64,000 bases of DNA from an uncultured Paracoccaceae bacterium (GCA_937872465.1 CALMSR010000054.1:1-64000), one strand, 5' to 3'. Positions 8,969-17,461 are shown, numbered from the stretch's first letter. The notes: a model not told the origin generated them from the sequence alone. Program-made: numbers and translations.

Positions 8969-9553
8969 GGCCACGTGGCCTGCGAGCGGGGCGGGAGCGT
9001 GGGGACGGCGTCGGCCTACCGGCGGCTGCAGCGGTTCGTCACCGACGGCAGCTGCGAGCTCACCCTCTTCGCCCGCCTGCACCGCACGCGGGCGAGCCGC
9101 ACCTTCCGCGGTCGCCTCTGGTCGGGCTGCGCGGACGGGCCCATCCTCGCCTTCGCCGCCAAGCGCCTCCGGGGCGAATGGCTGATCGTCGTCTCCAACC
9201 TCCCGCCCCGGCGGGCGCTCCGGGCCTACCGCCGCCGCTGGGCCATCGAGGCCATGTTCGGCGACGCCAAGACCCGCGGCCTCAGCATCGAGGACACCCG
9301 CCTCACCTGTCCCCGCAAGCGCGCCCTCCCGATGGCCATCGTCGCCATTGCCCTCGCCTGGGCTGGACGCGCCGCCGCCGACCTGCTCGGCGGCCGCGAG
9401 CCGGAGCGCAAGTCCCACGGCTACCTCGCCCGTTCCTGGTTCAGGATCGGCCTCGACCACATCCGAAACCTGCTCAGGTCCGATCCCGACAGAGCAACAT
9501 ACCCATGGCGATCCCTGGCTCCGAAAGGGCTGAAATCGGCGAGAGTCGTGTAG
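8969..9553 (+). pseudogene. IS4-family transposase remnant (C-terminal part)
   Basis: About 190 codons of the C-terminal catalytic region of an IS4-type transposase. The key element is YRRRWAIEAMFGDAKTRGLS, with the Y-x2-R-x3-E-x6-K signature. The N-terminal two-thirds are missing; the frame begins abruptly where the IS630 remnant B ends, so there is no genuine start. Any ATG at 8975 is fortuitous. The fragment cannot be active. Confidence 0.8.
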
Positions 9554-9892
9554 CGCACCGAAACGCAACCATGTCTCCGGCCGCTCAATGCCTCGATCCG
9601 ATCTCGGGATGATCGGGGCGCTTCCTTCTGTTCGGCCTGGGGAGGGTTGCGGACGGCGTTGAGGTCCGGTGGCCGCCGGCGCCAGGCTGCCGCTGCGCCC
9701 CGCGGCGCAGGGCGTTCCGCGCCGCCTTGCCGTACCGCTGCCGGCCTCTGCTTGCCGTGCCGCCCGGGGGGCGGGGCGGGATTAAAATATGTATGCCACG
9801 TGAAAATTCGGTCTCGGCGGGCGCGGGATGCCGGTATCTGTTCCGCAATGCCGCGAGAAGAATCCCGGGCATGAACTGGAGGAGGAAACTGG
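9554..9892. other. Intergenic region with promoter of the symporter gene
   Basis: No gene is seen. The first half is GC-rich and may include IS flank. An AT-rich patch near 9780-9810 (ATTAAAATATGTATG) is the best promoter candidate. The 11-mer GATGCCGGTAT at 9827-9837 recurs exactly upstream of the kinase gene at 11797. A strong ribosome-binding site GGAGGAGG lies just before the symporter ATG. Confidence 0.4.
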
Positions 9893-11485
9893 ATGGGTGC
9901 GTTAAACATACTGGCTTTCGTCGGCTTCACGGGCCTCGTGGCGATCCTGTCGTATTACTGGACGAGAGGGACGGACGAGCATCATTCGGACGGGTATTTC
10001 CTGGGCGGGCGGTCGCTCACCGCGCCGGTGATCGCCGGGTCGCTGCTCCTGACCAACCTCTCGACCGAACAGATCGTCGGCCTGACCGGGCAGGCCTATT
10101 CGGAAGGCATCCTCGTCATGGCCTGGGAGACCCTGGCCGCCATCGCCATGGTGGTGACGGCGCTGGTGCTGCTGCCGCGCTACCTGCGTTCGGGGATCTC
10201 GACGATCCCGAGCTTCCTGGAGGAGCGCTTCGACCGCCAGACCAAGACGATCACCTCGATCCTGTTCCTGTCGGGCTATGTGATCGTGCTTCTGCCGATC
10301 GTGCTCTATTCGGGCGCGCTCGCGCTTTCGAACATGTTCGACGTGCCTGCGCTCCTCGGCGTGTCACCCACTGCCGCGCTCTGGCTGACGGTCTGGGCGA
10401 TCGGCATCGTCGGCTCGATCTACGCGATCTTCGGCGGGCTCAAGGCGGTCGCGGTGTCCGACACGATCAACGCGGTCGGCCTCTTCACCGGCGGGCTGCT
10501 GATCCCGCTCTTCGGCCTGGCCGCGATCGGCGAGGGCAGCGTGTTCCAGGGCATCTCGACGCTCTACAATTCCAACCCCGAGAAGTTCGATTCGATCGGC
10601 GGGCCGGATTCGTCGATCCCCTTCGCGACGATCTTCACCGGCATGATGCTGGTGCAGCTGTTCTACTGGGGCACCAACCAGGCGATCATCCAGCGCGCGC
10701 TGGGTGCCAAGGATCTCAAGGAGGGGCAGAAGGGCCTGCTCTTCGCGGGCGTCCTGAAGATCTTCGGCCCTGTGATCGTCGTGCTGCCCGGCATCGTCGC
10801 CTATCACCTCTTCGAGGGGCAGCTCGAGGTTGCCGACGAGGCCTATCCCCGGCTGGTGACGGCGGTGCTGCCGACCGCGTTCCACGGCTTCTTCGCTGCG
10901 GTGCTCTTCGGCGCGATCCTGAGCTCCTTCAACTCGGCGCTGAACAGCTCGGTGACGCTCTTCGGCGTGGACATCTACCGGGAGTATTTCCGCCACGATG
11001 CCACCGACGAGCAGGTCGTCTCCGCGGGCAAGAAGTTCGGCACGATCCTGGCCATCGCCTCGATGACCATCGCCCCCTTCATCGCCAATGCGCCTCAGGG
11101 GCTGTTCGGCTACCTGCAGGAGGTCAACGGCTGCTACAGCATCCCGATCCTGACCATCATCCTGGTCGGCATCTTCACGCGGAAGGTTCCGCCCCATGCC
11201 GCCAAGATCGCGCTCGCCTCGGGGGTCGGGCTCTATATCCTCAGCCAGTTCGTCCTGAAGAACATCGTGGGCGCGGACAGCTATCCGCACTTCCTGCACG
11301 TCATGTTCATCCTGTTCGTGCTGAACGTCTGCATCATGCTCGTGATCGGCAAGTTGCATCCGGCGGAGAAGCCATGGGTGCCGACCGAATCTCATGCGGT
11401 GGACATGACGCCCTGGCCGATGGCCAAGCCGCTGGGGGCGCTGATCGTCCTGATCGTCGTCTCGACCTATTTCGTCTTCACCTGA
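9893..11485 (+). CDS. Sodium:solute symporter (SSS/SLC5 family), probable sugar importer
   Basis: A 530-residue integral membrane protein with about 14 predicted hydrophobic segments, typical in length for the SSS family. It resembles the SglT-type sugar symporters: N-terminal GYFLGGRSLTAPVIAGSLLL, the conserved LTNLSTEQIVGLTGQAY, and FFAAVLFGAILSSFNSALNS in the core. These transporters couple Na+ influx to substrate uptake across the inner membrane. The start has a strong Shine-Dalgarno sequence (GGAGGAGG). The neighbours (kinase, GH65 phosphorylase, phosphoglucomutase, SorC regulator) imply a disaccharide or glycoside substrate. The exact sugar cannot be read from sequence. Confidence 0.88.
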   Translation: MGALNILAFVGFTGLVAILSYYWTRGTDEHHSDGYFLGGRSLTAPVIAGSLLLTNLSTEQIVGLTGQAYSEGILVMAWETLAAIAMVVTALVLLPRYLRSGISTIPSFLEERFDRQTKTITSILFLSGYVIVLLPIVLYSGALALSNMFDVPALLGVSPTAALWLTVWAIGIVGSIYAIFGGLKAVAVSDTINAVGLFTGGLLIPLFGLAAIGEGSVFQGISTLYNSNPEKFDSIGGPDSSIPFATIFTGMMLVQLFYWGTNQAIIQRALGAKDLKEGQKGLLFAGVLKIFGPVIVVLPGIVAYHLFEGQLEVADEAYPRLVTAVLPTAFHGFFAAVLFGAILSSFNSALNSSVTLFGVDIYREYFRHDATDEQVVSAGKKFGTILAIASMTIAPFIANAPQGLFGYLQEVNGCYSIPILTIILVGIFTRKVPPHAAKIALASGVGLYILSQFVLKNIVGADSYPHFLHVMFILFVLNVCIMLVIGKLHPAEKPWVPTESHAVDMTPWPMAKPLGALIVLIVVSTYFVFT

Positions 11486-11508
11486 ATCGGGTCGGGAATG
11501 GGTGAAGC

Positions 11509-11535
11509 GGGCGGCCCGGGCATTCCGGGCCGTCC
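11509..11535. terminator. Hairpin terminator after the symporter gene
   Basis: An 11-bp GC-rich stem (11509-11519 with 11525-11535) with a 5-nt loop and one G-U wobble on the plus-strand RNA. It lies 24 nt after the symporter stop and also directly beyond the stop of the small minus-strand frame, so it could serve both. No long U-run follows. Confidence 0.55.
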
Positions 11536-11542
11536 GTCGTCT

Positions 11543-11650
11543 TCAGCGCCGGTCGCGCAGGGCCTGTTCCAGGCGCTGCACCGACTGCGCCCTCGCATGC
11601 ACGAGAGCCGCGAAGTAGCCGCGCGCGCGGCGGGCGGTCTGTCTGATCAT
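11543..11650 (-). CDS. Possible small basic protein, 35 residues
   Basis: A minus-strand frame of 35 codons with a good ribosome-binding site (AAAGGAG about 7 nt before the ATG at 11650). A hairpin lies just beyond its stop. The product is very basic (RQTARRARGYFAAL at the N-terminus, ending QALRDRR) and would form an amphipathic helix. I recognise no family. The support is the ribosome-binding site and terminator placement only; it could be chance. It is divergent from the kinase gene. Confidence 0.35.
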   Translation of the reverse strand: MIRQTARRARGYFAALVHARAQSVQRLEQALRDRR

Positions 11651-11773
11651 GGCGTGCTCCTTTCGACCGCAATTGTCTCGGTCGGCCCCAAGATAGGGTG
11701 GCGCGGGACCATAGTGAAACGCAGAGGCGGAATACCCGCCTTGCGTTTTCCGCAGGCCCCGGCGGAAGGTGAT

Positions 11774-11791
11774 CCCGAATAAGCATGCGGT
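11774..11791. promoter_or_regulatory. Candidate SorC half-conserved operator upstream of the kinase
   Basis: CCCGAAT (11774-11780), AAGC, ATGCGGT (11785-11791). The same layout CCCGAAT-N4-ATTCGGG occurs as a perfect dyad between the SorC gene and the phosphoglucomutase gene (16614-16631). The left arm is identical and the right arm similar. A shared regulator site is inferred. Confidence 0.4.
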
Positions 11792-11796
11792 ATCGA

Positions 11797-11817
11797 GATG
11801 CCGGTATGCCCGGCATC
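11797..11817. promoter_or_regulatory. Perfect palindrome upstream of the kinase gene
   Basis: GATGCCGG (11797-11804), spacer TATGC, CCGGCATC (11810-11817): a perfect 8-bp dyad. Its left arm plus spacer start (GATGCCGGTAT) recurs at 9827-9837 upstream of the symporter, which suggests a common factor at both sugar-locus promoters. Confidence 0.45.
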
Positions 11818-12031
11818 AGGGCGGTGCTAGCCTCGGCAGGCCGCAGCGGGAAAGGCGGCGGCACGTCGGGGGAGCGGGACGAACGGTCGAGGTGACGGCA
11901 CATTCTGCGGTGCCGCCGGGATCGCCATGGCGCCTTTCGGCCCGAGAGGCGCCGATTTCCCTCCGTCGCACAAGAACAAGAGATGCGAGCAAAGGCCACG
12001 GCCGGCTTCGCAAGGAGGAGGATCCGTCCAG

Positions 12032-13006
12032 GTGCGGGAGAACATGAACATCGCCGTTCTCGGCCCGGTGCCGCGGGACAACATCACCACCTATCAGGGG
12101 GAGAAGCTCGAGAAGTTCGGCTGCGCGGTCTATACGGCCGTCTGCATCTCCGCGCTTGCCGGGGCGGGCTCCACGGTGAGCCTCGTCAGCCATGTGCGAC
12201 GCGCCGACGCGCCGCGGATCGGCAGGCTCCTCGCGCCCTTCGCCAATATCGATCTCTCCCACATGTCCGACCGGGCGGATCAGGGTGACGTCATCGAGCT
12301 GACCTATGTCGACCAGAACCGGCGGCTGGAGAAGCAGACCGGCTTCATGAGCCCGATCCTGCCCGCCGACATCGAGGATCTGATGGGCTGCGCCGCCTTC
12401 GTCTTCGTGCCGATCACCGATTTCGAGGTGCCGCTGGAGACGCTGCGCTACATCAAGGCCAACAGCGCGGGGCTCGTCGTCTTCGATGCGCATGGGCCGA
12501 CCAACGGCGTCACCACGAAGGGGGACCGCTACCACCGCTTCTGGATCGACCGGGACCGCTGGCTGCCCTTCATCGACATCCTCAAGATGAACCTCGAGGA
12601 GGCGCGCTGCGCCTGGTTCGACGGCGAGGTTCATGGCGACGAGCCCAACGAGCTGACCATGGACGAGCTGCCGCGCTTCGCGGAGCATTGCCTCGACCTG
12701 GGCGTGAAGGCGCTCTACGTGACGCTCGACCAGCACGGATGCGCGGTCTATTTCCGCAGTCCCGACGGCAGGTTCCGCGAGCATGTCGTCAAGCGGGTCA
12801 AGGTCGACCATGTGGTGGACACCACCGGCTGCGGCGATTCCTTCGCCGGCGGGCTCGCCTTCGGCTATCTCAGGACCGGCGATTTCGTGAAGGCCTGCTG
12901 GTACGGCAATTGCGCCGGGGCGCAGCGCTGCACCAGCAGCGAGCTTGACGTCTACTTCGATCTCGAACGCACCGAGCGGCAGATCGCGGAGACCTATTTC
13001 GACTGA
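12032..13006 (+). CDS. PfkB-family carbohydrate kinase
   Basis: A ribokinase/PfkB-superfamily kinase of 324 residues. The C-terminal signature is VDTTGCGDSFAGGLAFGYL, with catalytic Asp269 counted from the GTG. The anion-hole triad reads GCGD where most relatives have GAGD. An N-terminal GPVPRDNIT stretch replaces the usual GD-x-N/D motif. The GTG at 12032 is chosen because AAGGAGGAGG lies about 10 nt upstream; the ATG at 12044 would be 23 nt away. It is followed 35 nt later by the GH65 gene. The likely role is to phosphorylate the free sugar or polyol released by the phosphorylase. The substrate is unknown. Confidence 0.82.
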   Translation: MRENMNIAVLGPVPRDNITTYQGEKLEKFGCAVYTAVCISALAGAGSTVSLVSHVRRADAPRIGRLLAPFANIDLSHMSDRADQGDVIELTYVDQNRRLEKQTGFMSPILPADIEDLMGCAAFVFVPITDFEVPLETLRYIKANSAGLVVFDAHGPTNGVTTKGDRYHRFWIDRDRWLPFIDILKMNLEEARCAWFDGEVHGDEPNELTMDELPRFAEHCLDLGVKALYVTLDQHGCAVYFRSPDGRFREHVVKRVKVDHVVDTTGCGDSFAGGLAFGYLRTGDFVKACWYGNCAGAQRCTSSELDVYFDLERTERQIAETYFD

Positions 13007-13041
13007 GCCCCTCGCAGGCATCCGCGCAGGAGAAGCATCCC

Positions 13042-15381
13042 ATGTTCCCCAAGATCAGCGGCGGCGACTGGCTCGTCGTGGAAGACGGTTTCGATCCCGC
13101 CCGGGCGAACTTCTGGGAGACCGTCCTGACGGTCGGCAACGGCTATCAGGGCACGCGCGCCTCGCTGGAGGAGGGCCATAAGGGCGAGCTGCCGGCCACC
13201 TATCTCAACGGCGTCTACGACCATCACGATTCCACGGTGATCGACCAGGTCAATGTCCCCGGCTGGATCGGGCTGCGCCTGCGGGTGGAGGGCCACATCC
13301 TCGACGTGAAGACCTGCGAGGTGCTCGAACACCGGCGCATCCTCGACCTGCAGACCGGTTTCCTGCATCGCGACACCCTGTTCCGCGACGGGGAGGGGCG
13401 CGAGACGCGGGTGACGAGCCTGCGCTTCGCCTCGCTGGCCGATCGCCATCTCTGCGGCTTCCGGCTGAGCGTGACGGCGGAGAACCATTCCGCGCGCATC
13501 ACGGTGGAGAGCGCGCTCGACGCCGAGCGCTACAATCTCGACCGGCTGCCGGCCTGGAGCGAGAAGCCGGTGTTGCACCCCGAGGTCGTCTGGCAGAAAT
13601 GGGCCAGGAGCCGGCATCTGGCGGTGCAGGGGGCTTCGGTGGACGCGGAAGCGGCCTATATCGAGGTCCGAACGCTCGATACCGGCATCTCGATCGGCAC
13701 CGGCACGGTTCTCGCGTTGCCGGAGGGCGCGCGCTTCCTGGGCGGCGCGCGCGACTACGAGCGCGTGGCGCAGGTCGCCGAGATCGAGGCGCGCAGGGGC
13801 ATGCCGCATGTCTTCGAGAAATTCGCCGCGATCGCCACCTCGCGCGACATGCCGGCCGGGGACATCCCACGGGACGTGCGCGACCGTCTCGATGCGGCGC
13901 GCCGGCGCGGCATGACCGCCTGTCTCGCGGAGAGCGCCGCCGCGTGGCGCGCGAAATGGGACGCCTGCGACTGCCTGGTCGTCGGCGATCCGCAGGCTAG
14001 CCTCGCGGCACGCTTCAGCATCTATCACCTGCTTATCGCCGCGAACGAGGAGGACCCGCGCGCCAATATCGGCGCCAAGTCGTTGTCGGGCGAGGGCTAC
14101 AAGGGGCATGTCTTCTGGGATACCGAGATCTTCCTCTTGCCCTTCTTCATCTTCACCCAGCCCGAAACGGCGCGGGCGCTGCTCACCTATCGCTACCATA
14201 CCCTGCCGGGCGCACTGGAGAACGCGCGGGCGAACGGCTTTGAGGGCGCGCAATACGCCTGGGAATCCGCCGATACCGGCCGGGAGACGACGCCGAAATG
14301 GACGGCGGACGGGCAGAACCGGATCTGGACCGGGGAGGAGGAGATCCACGTCACCGCCTGCGTGGCCTACGGCATCCTCAGCTACGTTACCGCGACCGGC
14401 GACCGGCAGTTCCTGCGCGACTACGGCGCCGAGATCCTCTACCAGACCAGCCGCTACTGGGCGAGCCGGCTGGAATGGAACGCCGCGGAGGCGCAGTTCG
14501 AGCTGACCGGCGTCATCGGCCCCGACGAGTTCCACGAGCATGTCGACAACAACACCTTCACCAACCGCCTGGCGCAATGGCATCTCGAACAGGCGGTGGC
14601 GGTCTTCGAGGGTCTCGCCGCCGAGGGCCGCCCCGAGCACGAGGCCCTGCTCGAGCGGCTGGAGCTGACGCGGGAGGAAGTGGCGCGCTGGGGCGGGATC
14701 GCCGGCCGGATCTATCTTCCCGCGATCTCCGGGGACGGGCTGATCGAGCAGTTCGAGGGTTATTTCGGGCTGGAGGACGTCCCGATCACGGAATGGGACC
14801 AGAACCGGATGCCGCGCTATCCGGCGGGCCACGACCATTTCTCGCTGAACGGCACCATGCTCCTGAAGCAGCCGGACGTGGTCATGCTGACCTATCTGCT
14901 GCCCGACGCCTATCCGGATGCCGTGAAGGCGGCGAACTACGCCTTCTACGAGAAGCGGACCCTGCACAAATCCTCGCTGAGCCCAGCTGTCCATGCGATC
15001 ATGGGGATCGAGGTCGGCGACCGCGCCACCGCGGAGCTCTATTTCCAGCGCTCCGCCTTCGTCGATCTGCGCGACAACCAGGGCAATACCTGCGACGGCA
15101 TGCATATCGCCTCGGCCGGCGGAACCTGGCAGATCCTGGTCTGCGGCTTCGGCGGGTTCCGGGTGCGGGGGGGACGGATGACCTTCAGGCCCTGGCTCCC
15201 CGAGGGCTGGGACGCGCTCCGGTTCCGGCTGAAATGGCGCGGCATGGATCTGGCCGTGACGGTGGCGCGGGACGAATGCCGCTTCCTGCTGACCGCCCCG
15301 CCCGGCACGATCGAAACCATCGAGGTGCGGGATCGCGCCCATGGCCTCGCCGCCGGCGAGGAGGTCGTGGTCCGGCTGTGA
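13042..15381 (+). CDS. Glycoside hydrolase family 65 disaccharide phosphorylase
   Basis: A 779-residue GH65 protein, full length for maltose, trehalose or kojibiose phosphorylases. An N-terminal beta-sandwich (about 1-300) precedes the (alpha/alpha)6 barrel. The catalytic general acid is Glu496 in TGVIGPDEFHEHVDNN. The phosphate-binding His-Lys-Ser-Ser is at 642-645, and GHVFWDTEIF is the conserved substrate-site motif. GH65 phosphorylases cleave alpha-glucosides with phosphate to give beta-glucose 1-phosphate, which the nearby beta-phosphoglucomutase can convert to glucose 6-phosphate. Whether the substrate is trehalose, maltose, kojibiose, nigerose or a glucosyl-polyol is not decidable here. 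The gene ends 19 nt from the convergent SorC gene. Confidence 0.9.
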   Translation: MFPKISGGDWLVVEDGFDPARANFWETVLTVGNGYQGTRASLEEGHKGELPATYLNGVYDHHDSTVIDQVNVPGWIGLRLRVEGHILDVKTCEVLEHRRILDLQTGFLHRDTLFRDGEGRETRVTSLRFASLADRHLCGFRLSVTAENHSARITVESALDAERYNLDRLPAWSEKPVLHPEVVWQKWARSRHLAVQGASVDAEAAYIEVRTLDTGISIGTGTVLALPEGARFLGGARDYERVAQVAEIEARRGMPHVFEKFAAIATSRDMPAGDIPRDVRDRLDAARRRGMTACLAESAAAWRAKWDACDCLVVGDPQASLAARFSIYHLLIAANEEDPRANIGAKSLSGEGYKGHVFWDTEIFLLPFFIFTQPETARALLTYRYHTLPGALENARANGFEGAQYAWESADTGRETTPKWTADGQNRIWTGEEEIHVTACVAYGILSYVTATGDRQFLRDYGAEILYQTSRYWASRLEWNAAEAQFELTGVIGPDEFHEHVDNNTFTNRLAQWHLEQAVAVFEGLAAEGRPEHEALLERLELTREEVARWGGIAGRIYLPAISGDGLIEQFEGYFGLEDVPITEWDQNRMPRYPAGHDHFSLNGTMLLKQPDVVMLTYLLPDAYPDAVKAANYAFYEKRTLHKSSLSPAVHAIMGIEVGDRATAELYFQRSAFVDLRDNQGNTCDGMHIASAGGTWQILVCGFGGFRVRGGRMTFRPWLPEGWDALRFRLKWRGMDLAVTVARDECRFLLTAPPGTIETIEVRDRAHGLAAGEEVVVRL

Positions 15382-15399
15382 GGCGGGGCGCGGCGGCGG

Positions 15400-16569
15400 T
15401 CAGCCCGTCCCGGCGTCCACCGTCTCGGCGGCGATCAGCGTGCGAAGCTCGTTCGCCCCGGCATGGTCCATGATCACTTCATTGACCAGATTGCCGCGGA
15501 TCAGCTCCAGGATGACGCCGGCGCGGCCGGCACCGACCGCGACCACCACGACCCCGGCCGTCGCGGGGTCCTTGTCTCCGCGCGCGGCGATGTCCCGCAC
15601 ATGGTCGAGATGCAGCCCGGTCCACATCTCGTTGAGGTCGTCCACGAGCCGGGTTTCGTCGGGCGAGAGATTTGCGCGCGGGATGAGGATGCCGCCGAGA
15701 TCACCGGCCACGAGCGTGGTGATGCGTTCGGCCGGGATGCCGGCCGCCGCGACCAGTTCGTCGAAGCTCCCGAGGACCGGCCTGCTCGTCGAGCCGACGC
15801 TCGAGAGCAGCATGTCCATCCGGTGGATGAGGGCGCCCGCACCGCTGAAGACGCGACGGTGGCCCGGCGTCTCTCGGACGAAGCGCCAGATCGACTGCCG
15901 CATGTCCGGGGCATAGTGGCGCGGCACATAGGCCGGGAAGCCGGTGAGCTGCGGCCCCGAGCCGGGCTCGCCATTGAATATCTCGCTGAGCGCACCGGCG
16001 AGAATGCTGGACGAATAGCCGTGCTGCGCGAGCGAGACCAACTCGGCGCAGACGGCGGCGAACTCGATCCGCTCAGAGGCGGTGATCGGCAGGCGGGAGG
16101 CCTGGATGCCTTCGACCACGCTCTTGATGGTCCGTCCCCAGGCGACGCCGACGATCCGGGATTTCTCGATCAGCTCGACCATCCGGCCCGCCGCGAGCCG
16201 GCCGAGCCGCGTGCGCCGCTGCGCCATGCGCACCTCGGTATGGCCGGGACCGCTTTCGAAGGCGCGGAGCCGCGGCTCGCAGACGCCGTGCCGGCGGCAG
16301 AAATCCTTCAGCTCGCCGAAGAGGCCGCTCGGCATCAGCAGGCGATCCACCATCTGGATCCATTCGTCGGAGAAGAGCTCGCGGGCGAAACGCTGCTCGA
16401 CGACGAGATATCCCTTCTGTTCGGCCTGGGCGAGCAGGCGGGAGACCTGGGGCTGGGACAGGCCGCCGAGCACGGTTCCGATCTCGAGTTGCGACATGTT
16501 GTAGCTGGCCCGCATGTAGGCGGCGCATTTCGCTCTTTCGTCGAAGGGGAGCTTCTTGACGTCGAGCAT
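15400..16569 (-). CDS. SorC/DeoR-type sugar-binding transcriptional regulator
   Basis: A 389-residue regulator, somewhat longer than the usual 310-350. The N-terminal helix-turn-helix is at about residues 15-60 (YNMSQLEIGTVLGGLSQPQVSRLL). The rest resembles the SorC sugar-phosphate-sensing domain, with VGVAWGRTIKSVVEG and the C-terminal ATAGVVVVAVGAGRAG. It converges on the GH65 gene and is divergent from the phosphoglucomutase gene. It probably responds to a phosphorylated sugar from this pathway and binds the dyad at 16614-16631. Confidence 0.78.
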   Translation of the reverse strand: MLDVKKLPFDERAKCAAYMRASYNMSQLEIGTVLGGLSQPQVSRLLAQAEQKGYLVVEQRFARELFSDEWIQMVDRLLMPSGLFGELKDFCRRHGVCEPRLRAFESGPGHTEVRMAQRRTRLGRLAAGRMVELIEKSRIVGVAWGRTIKSVVEGIQASRLPITASERIEFAAVCAELVSLAQHGYSSSILAGALSEIFNGEPGSGPQLTGFPAYVPRHYAPDMRQSIWRFVRETPGHRRVFSGAGALIHRMDMLLSSVGSTSRPVLGSFDELVAAAGIPAERITTLVAGDLGGILIPRANLSPDETRLVDDLNEMWTGLHLDHVRDIAARGDKDPATAGVVVVAVGAGRAGVILELIRGNLVNEVIMDHAGANELRTLIAAETVDAGTG

Positions 16570-16613
16570 CAAGCCCCTGGCGCGCGACCGGCGGGAGACA
16601 TGCGTATCATCAT

Positions 16614-16631
16614 CCCGAATTGTTATTCGGG
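16614..16631. promoter_or_regulatory. Candidate operator between the SorC gene and the phosphoglucomutase gene
   Basis: Perfect 7-bp inverted repeat CCCGAAT (16614-16620), TGTT, ATTCGGG (16625-16631) in the 135-bp divergent intergenic region. Similar sequence occurs upstream of the kinase at 11774-11791. An autoregulatory SorC site is the simplest reading. Confidence 0.55.
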
Positions 16632-16704
16632 TTCCAAACGCTTGTCGATCCGGCTTTCCTTTTGGTGCGGATGCGCCGCTTTCCCAACATCGGAGGACAG
16701 GACA

Positions 16705-17355
16705 ATGCCCCTCAGGGGGATCATCTTCGACCTTGACGGGGTGCTCGTCGACACGGTTCCGGCGCATTTCCGGGCGTGGCGGCGGATGTTCGCGGAATAC
16801 GGCTACGGCTTCGACTTCGCCGACTACCGCAGGCTGGTCGATGGCCGGCCACGCTTCGACGGCGCCCGCGCCGTGATGGTCGATCATAGCGATGCGGAGG
16901 TCAGGGACGCCGCGGAGCGCAAGAACGTCTATTACCGCGAGATGATCGGTCGCGGCGAATTCGTCGTGTTCGAGGCCGCCCTGCGGCTGGTCGACCAGTG
17001 CCGGGCGCGGGGCTATGCGCTCGCCACGGCATCGAGCAGCGTCAACGTCAATGACGTGCTGGTGAAGGCCGGGATCCGCGATGCCTTCTCGGCGGTGGTC
17101 GGCGGCGATGACGTCGCGCGGGGCAAGCCGGCCCCCGACATCTTCCTCGCGGCGGTCCGGCAGCTGGAGATCCCGGCCCATGAATGTGTCGTGATCGAGG
17201 ATTCGGTCTTCGGCGTGAGGGCCGCGAAGGCCGGCGGATTCCGATGCGTGGGGCTGTCGGCCGAGGCCGGCGCCGGGTTTCGGGATGCCGACCTGGTATT
17301 GGTCACCCATGACGAGTTGACGATCGAGGGTCTGGAGGCGTTGTTCCGCGACTAG
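16705..17355 (+). CDS. HAD-family hydrolase, probable beta-phosphoglucomutase
   Basis: A 216-residue HAD-superfamily protein. Motif I is IFDLDGVLVDT with nucleophile and acid/base aspartates; motif II is in TASSS; the motif III Lys and motif IV lie in GKPAPDIFLAA and VIEDSVFGVRAA. The helical cap between motifs I and II and the DLDGVLVDTVPAHFRAW start fit the beta-phosphoglucomutase/phosphatase subclass. It would convert beta-glucose 1-phosphate from the GH65 phosphorylase to glucose 6-phosphate. A simple sugar-phosphatase role is the alternative. A CGGAGGA ribosome-binding site precedes the ATG. Confidence 0.78.
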   Translation: MPLRGIIFDLDGVLVDTVPAHFRAWRRMFAEYGYGFDFADYRRLVDGRPRFDGARAVMVDHSDAEVRDAAERKNVYYREMIGRGEFVVFEAALRLVDQCRARGYALATASSSVNVNDVLVKAGIRDAFSAVVGGDDVARGKPAPDIFLAAVRQLEIPAHECVVIEDSVFGVRAAKAGGFRCVGLSAEAGAGFRDADLVLVTHDELTIEGLEALFRD

Positions 17356-17461
17356 ACCGCTGCGACTGGGGCCGGGGGATACCTGTCGTCCGGCAGGACA
17401 CGAGGCAGGCCACTGATATCGTGTGGAAACGGGCCTCGCTGCAAGCGGCGGCCGATGCTTG

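Noticed and set aside
9553..9892. Transposase continuation on the minus strand near 9421-9930
   Set aside because: The frame shows no transposase motif and overlaps the IS4 fragment in antisense.
9727..11505. 592-codon plus-strand frame overlapping the symporter
   Set aside because: Arg/Gly/Ala-rich shadow of the symporter gene in another frame, without hydrophobic segments or domain features.
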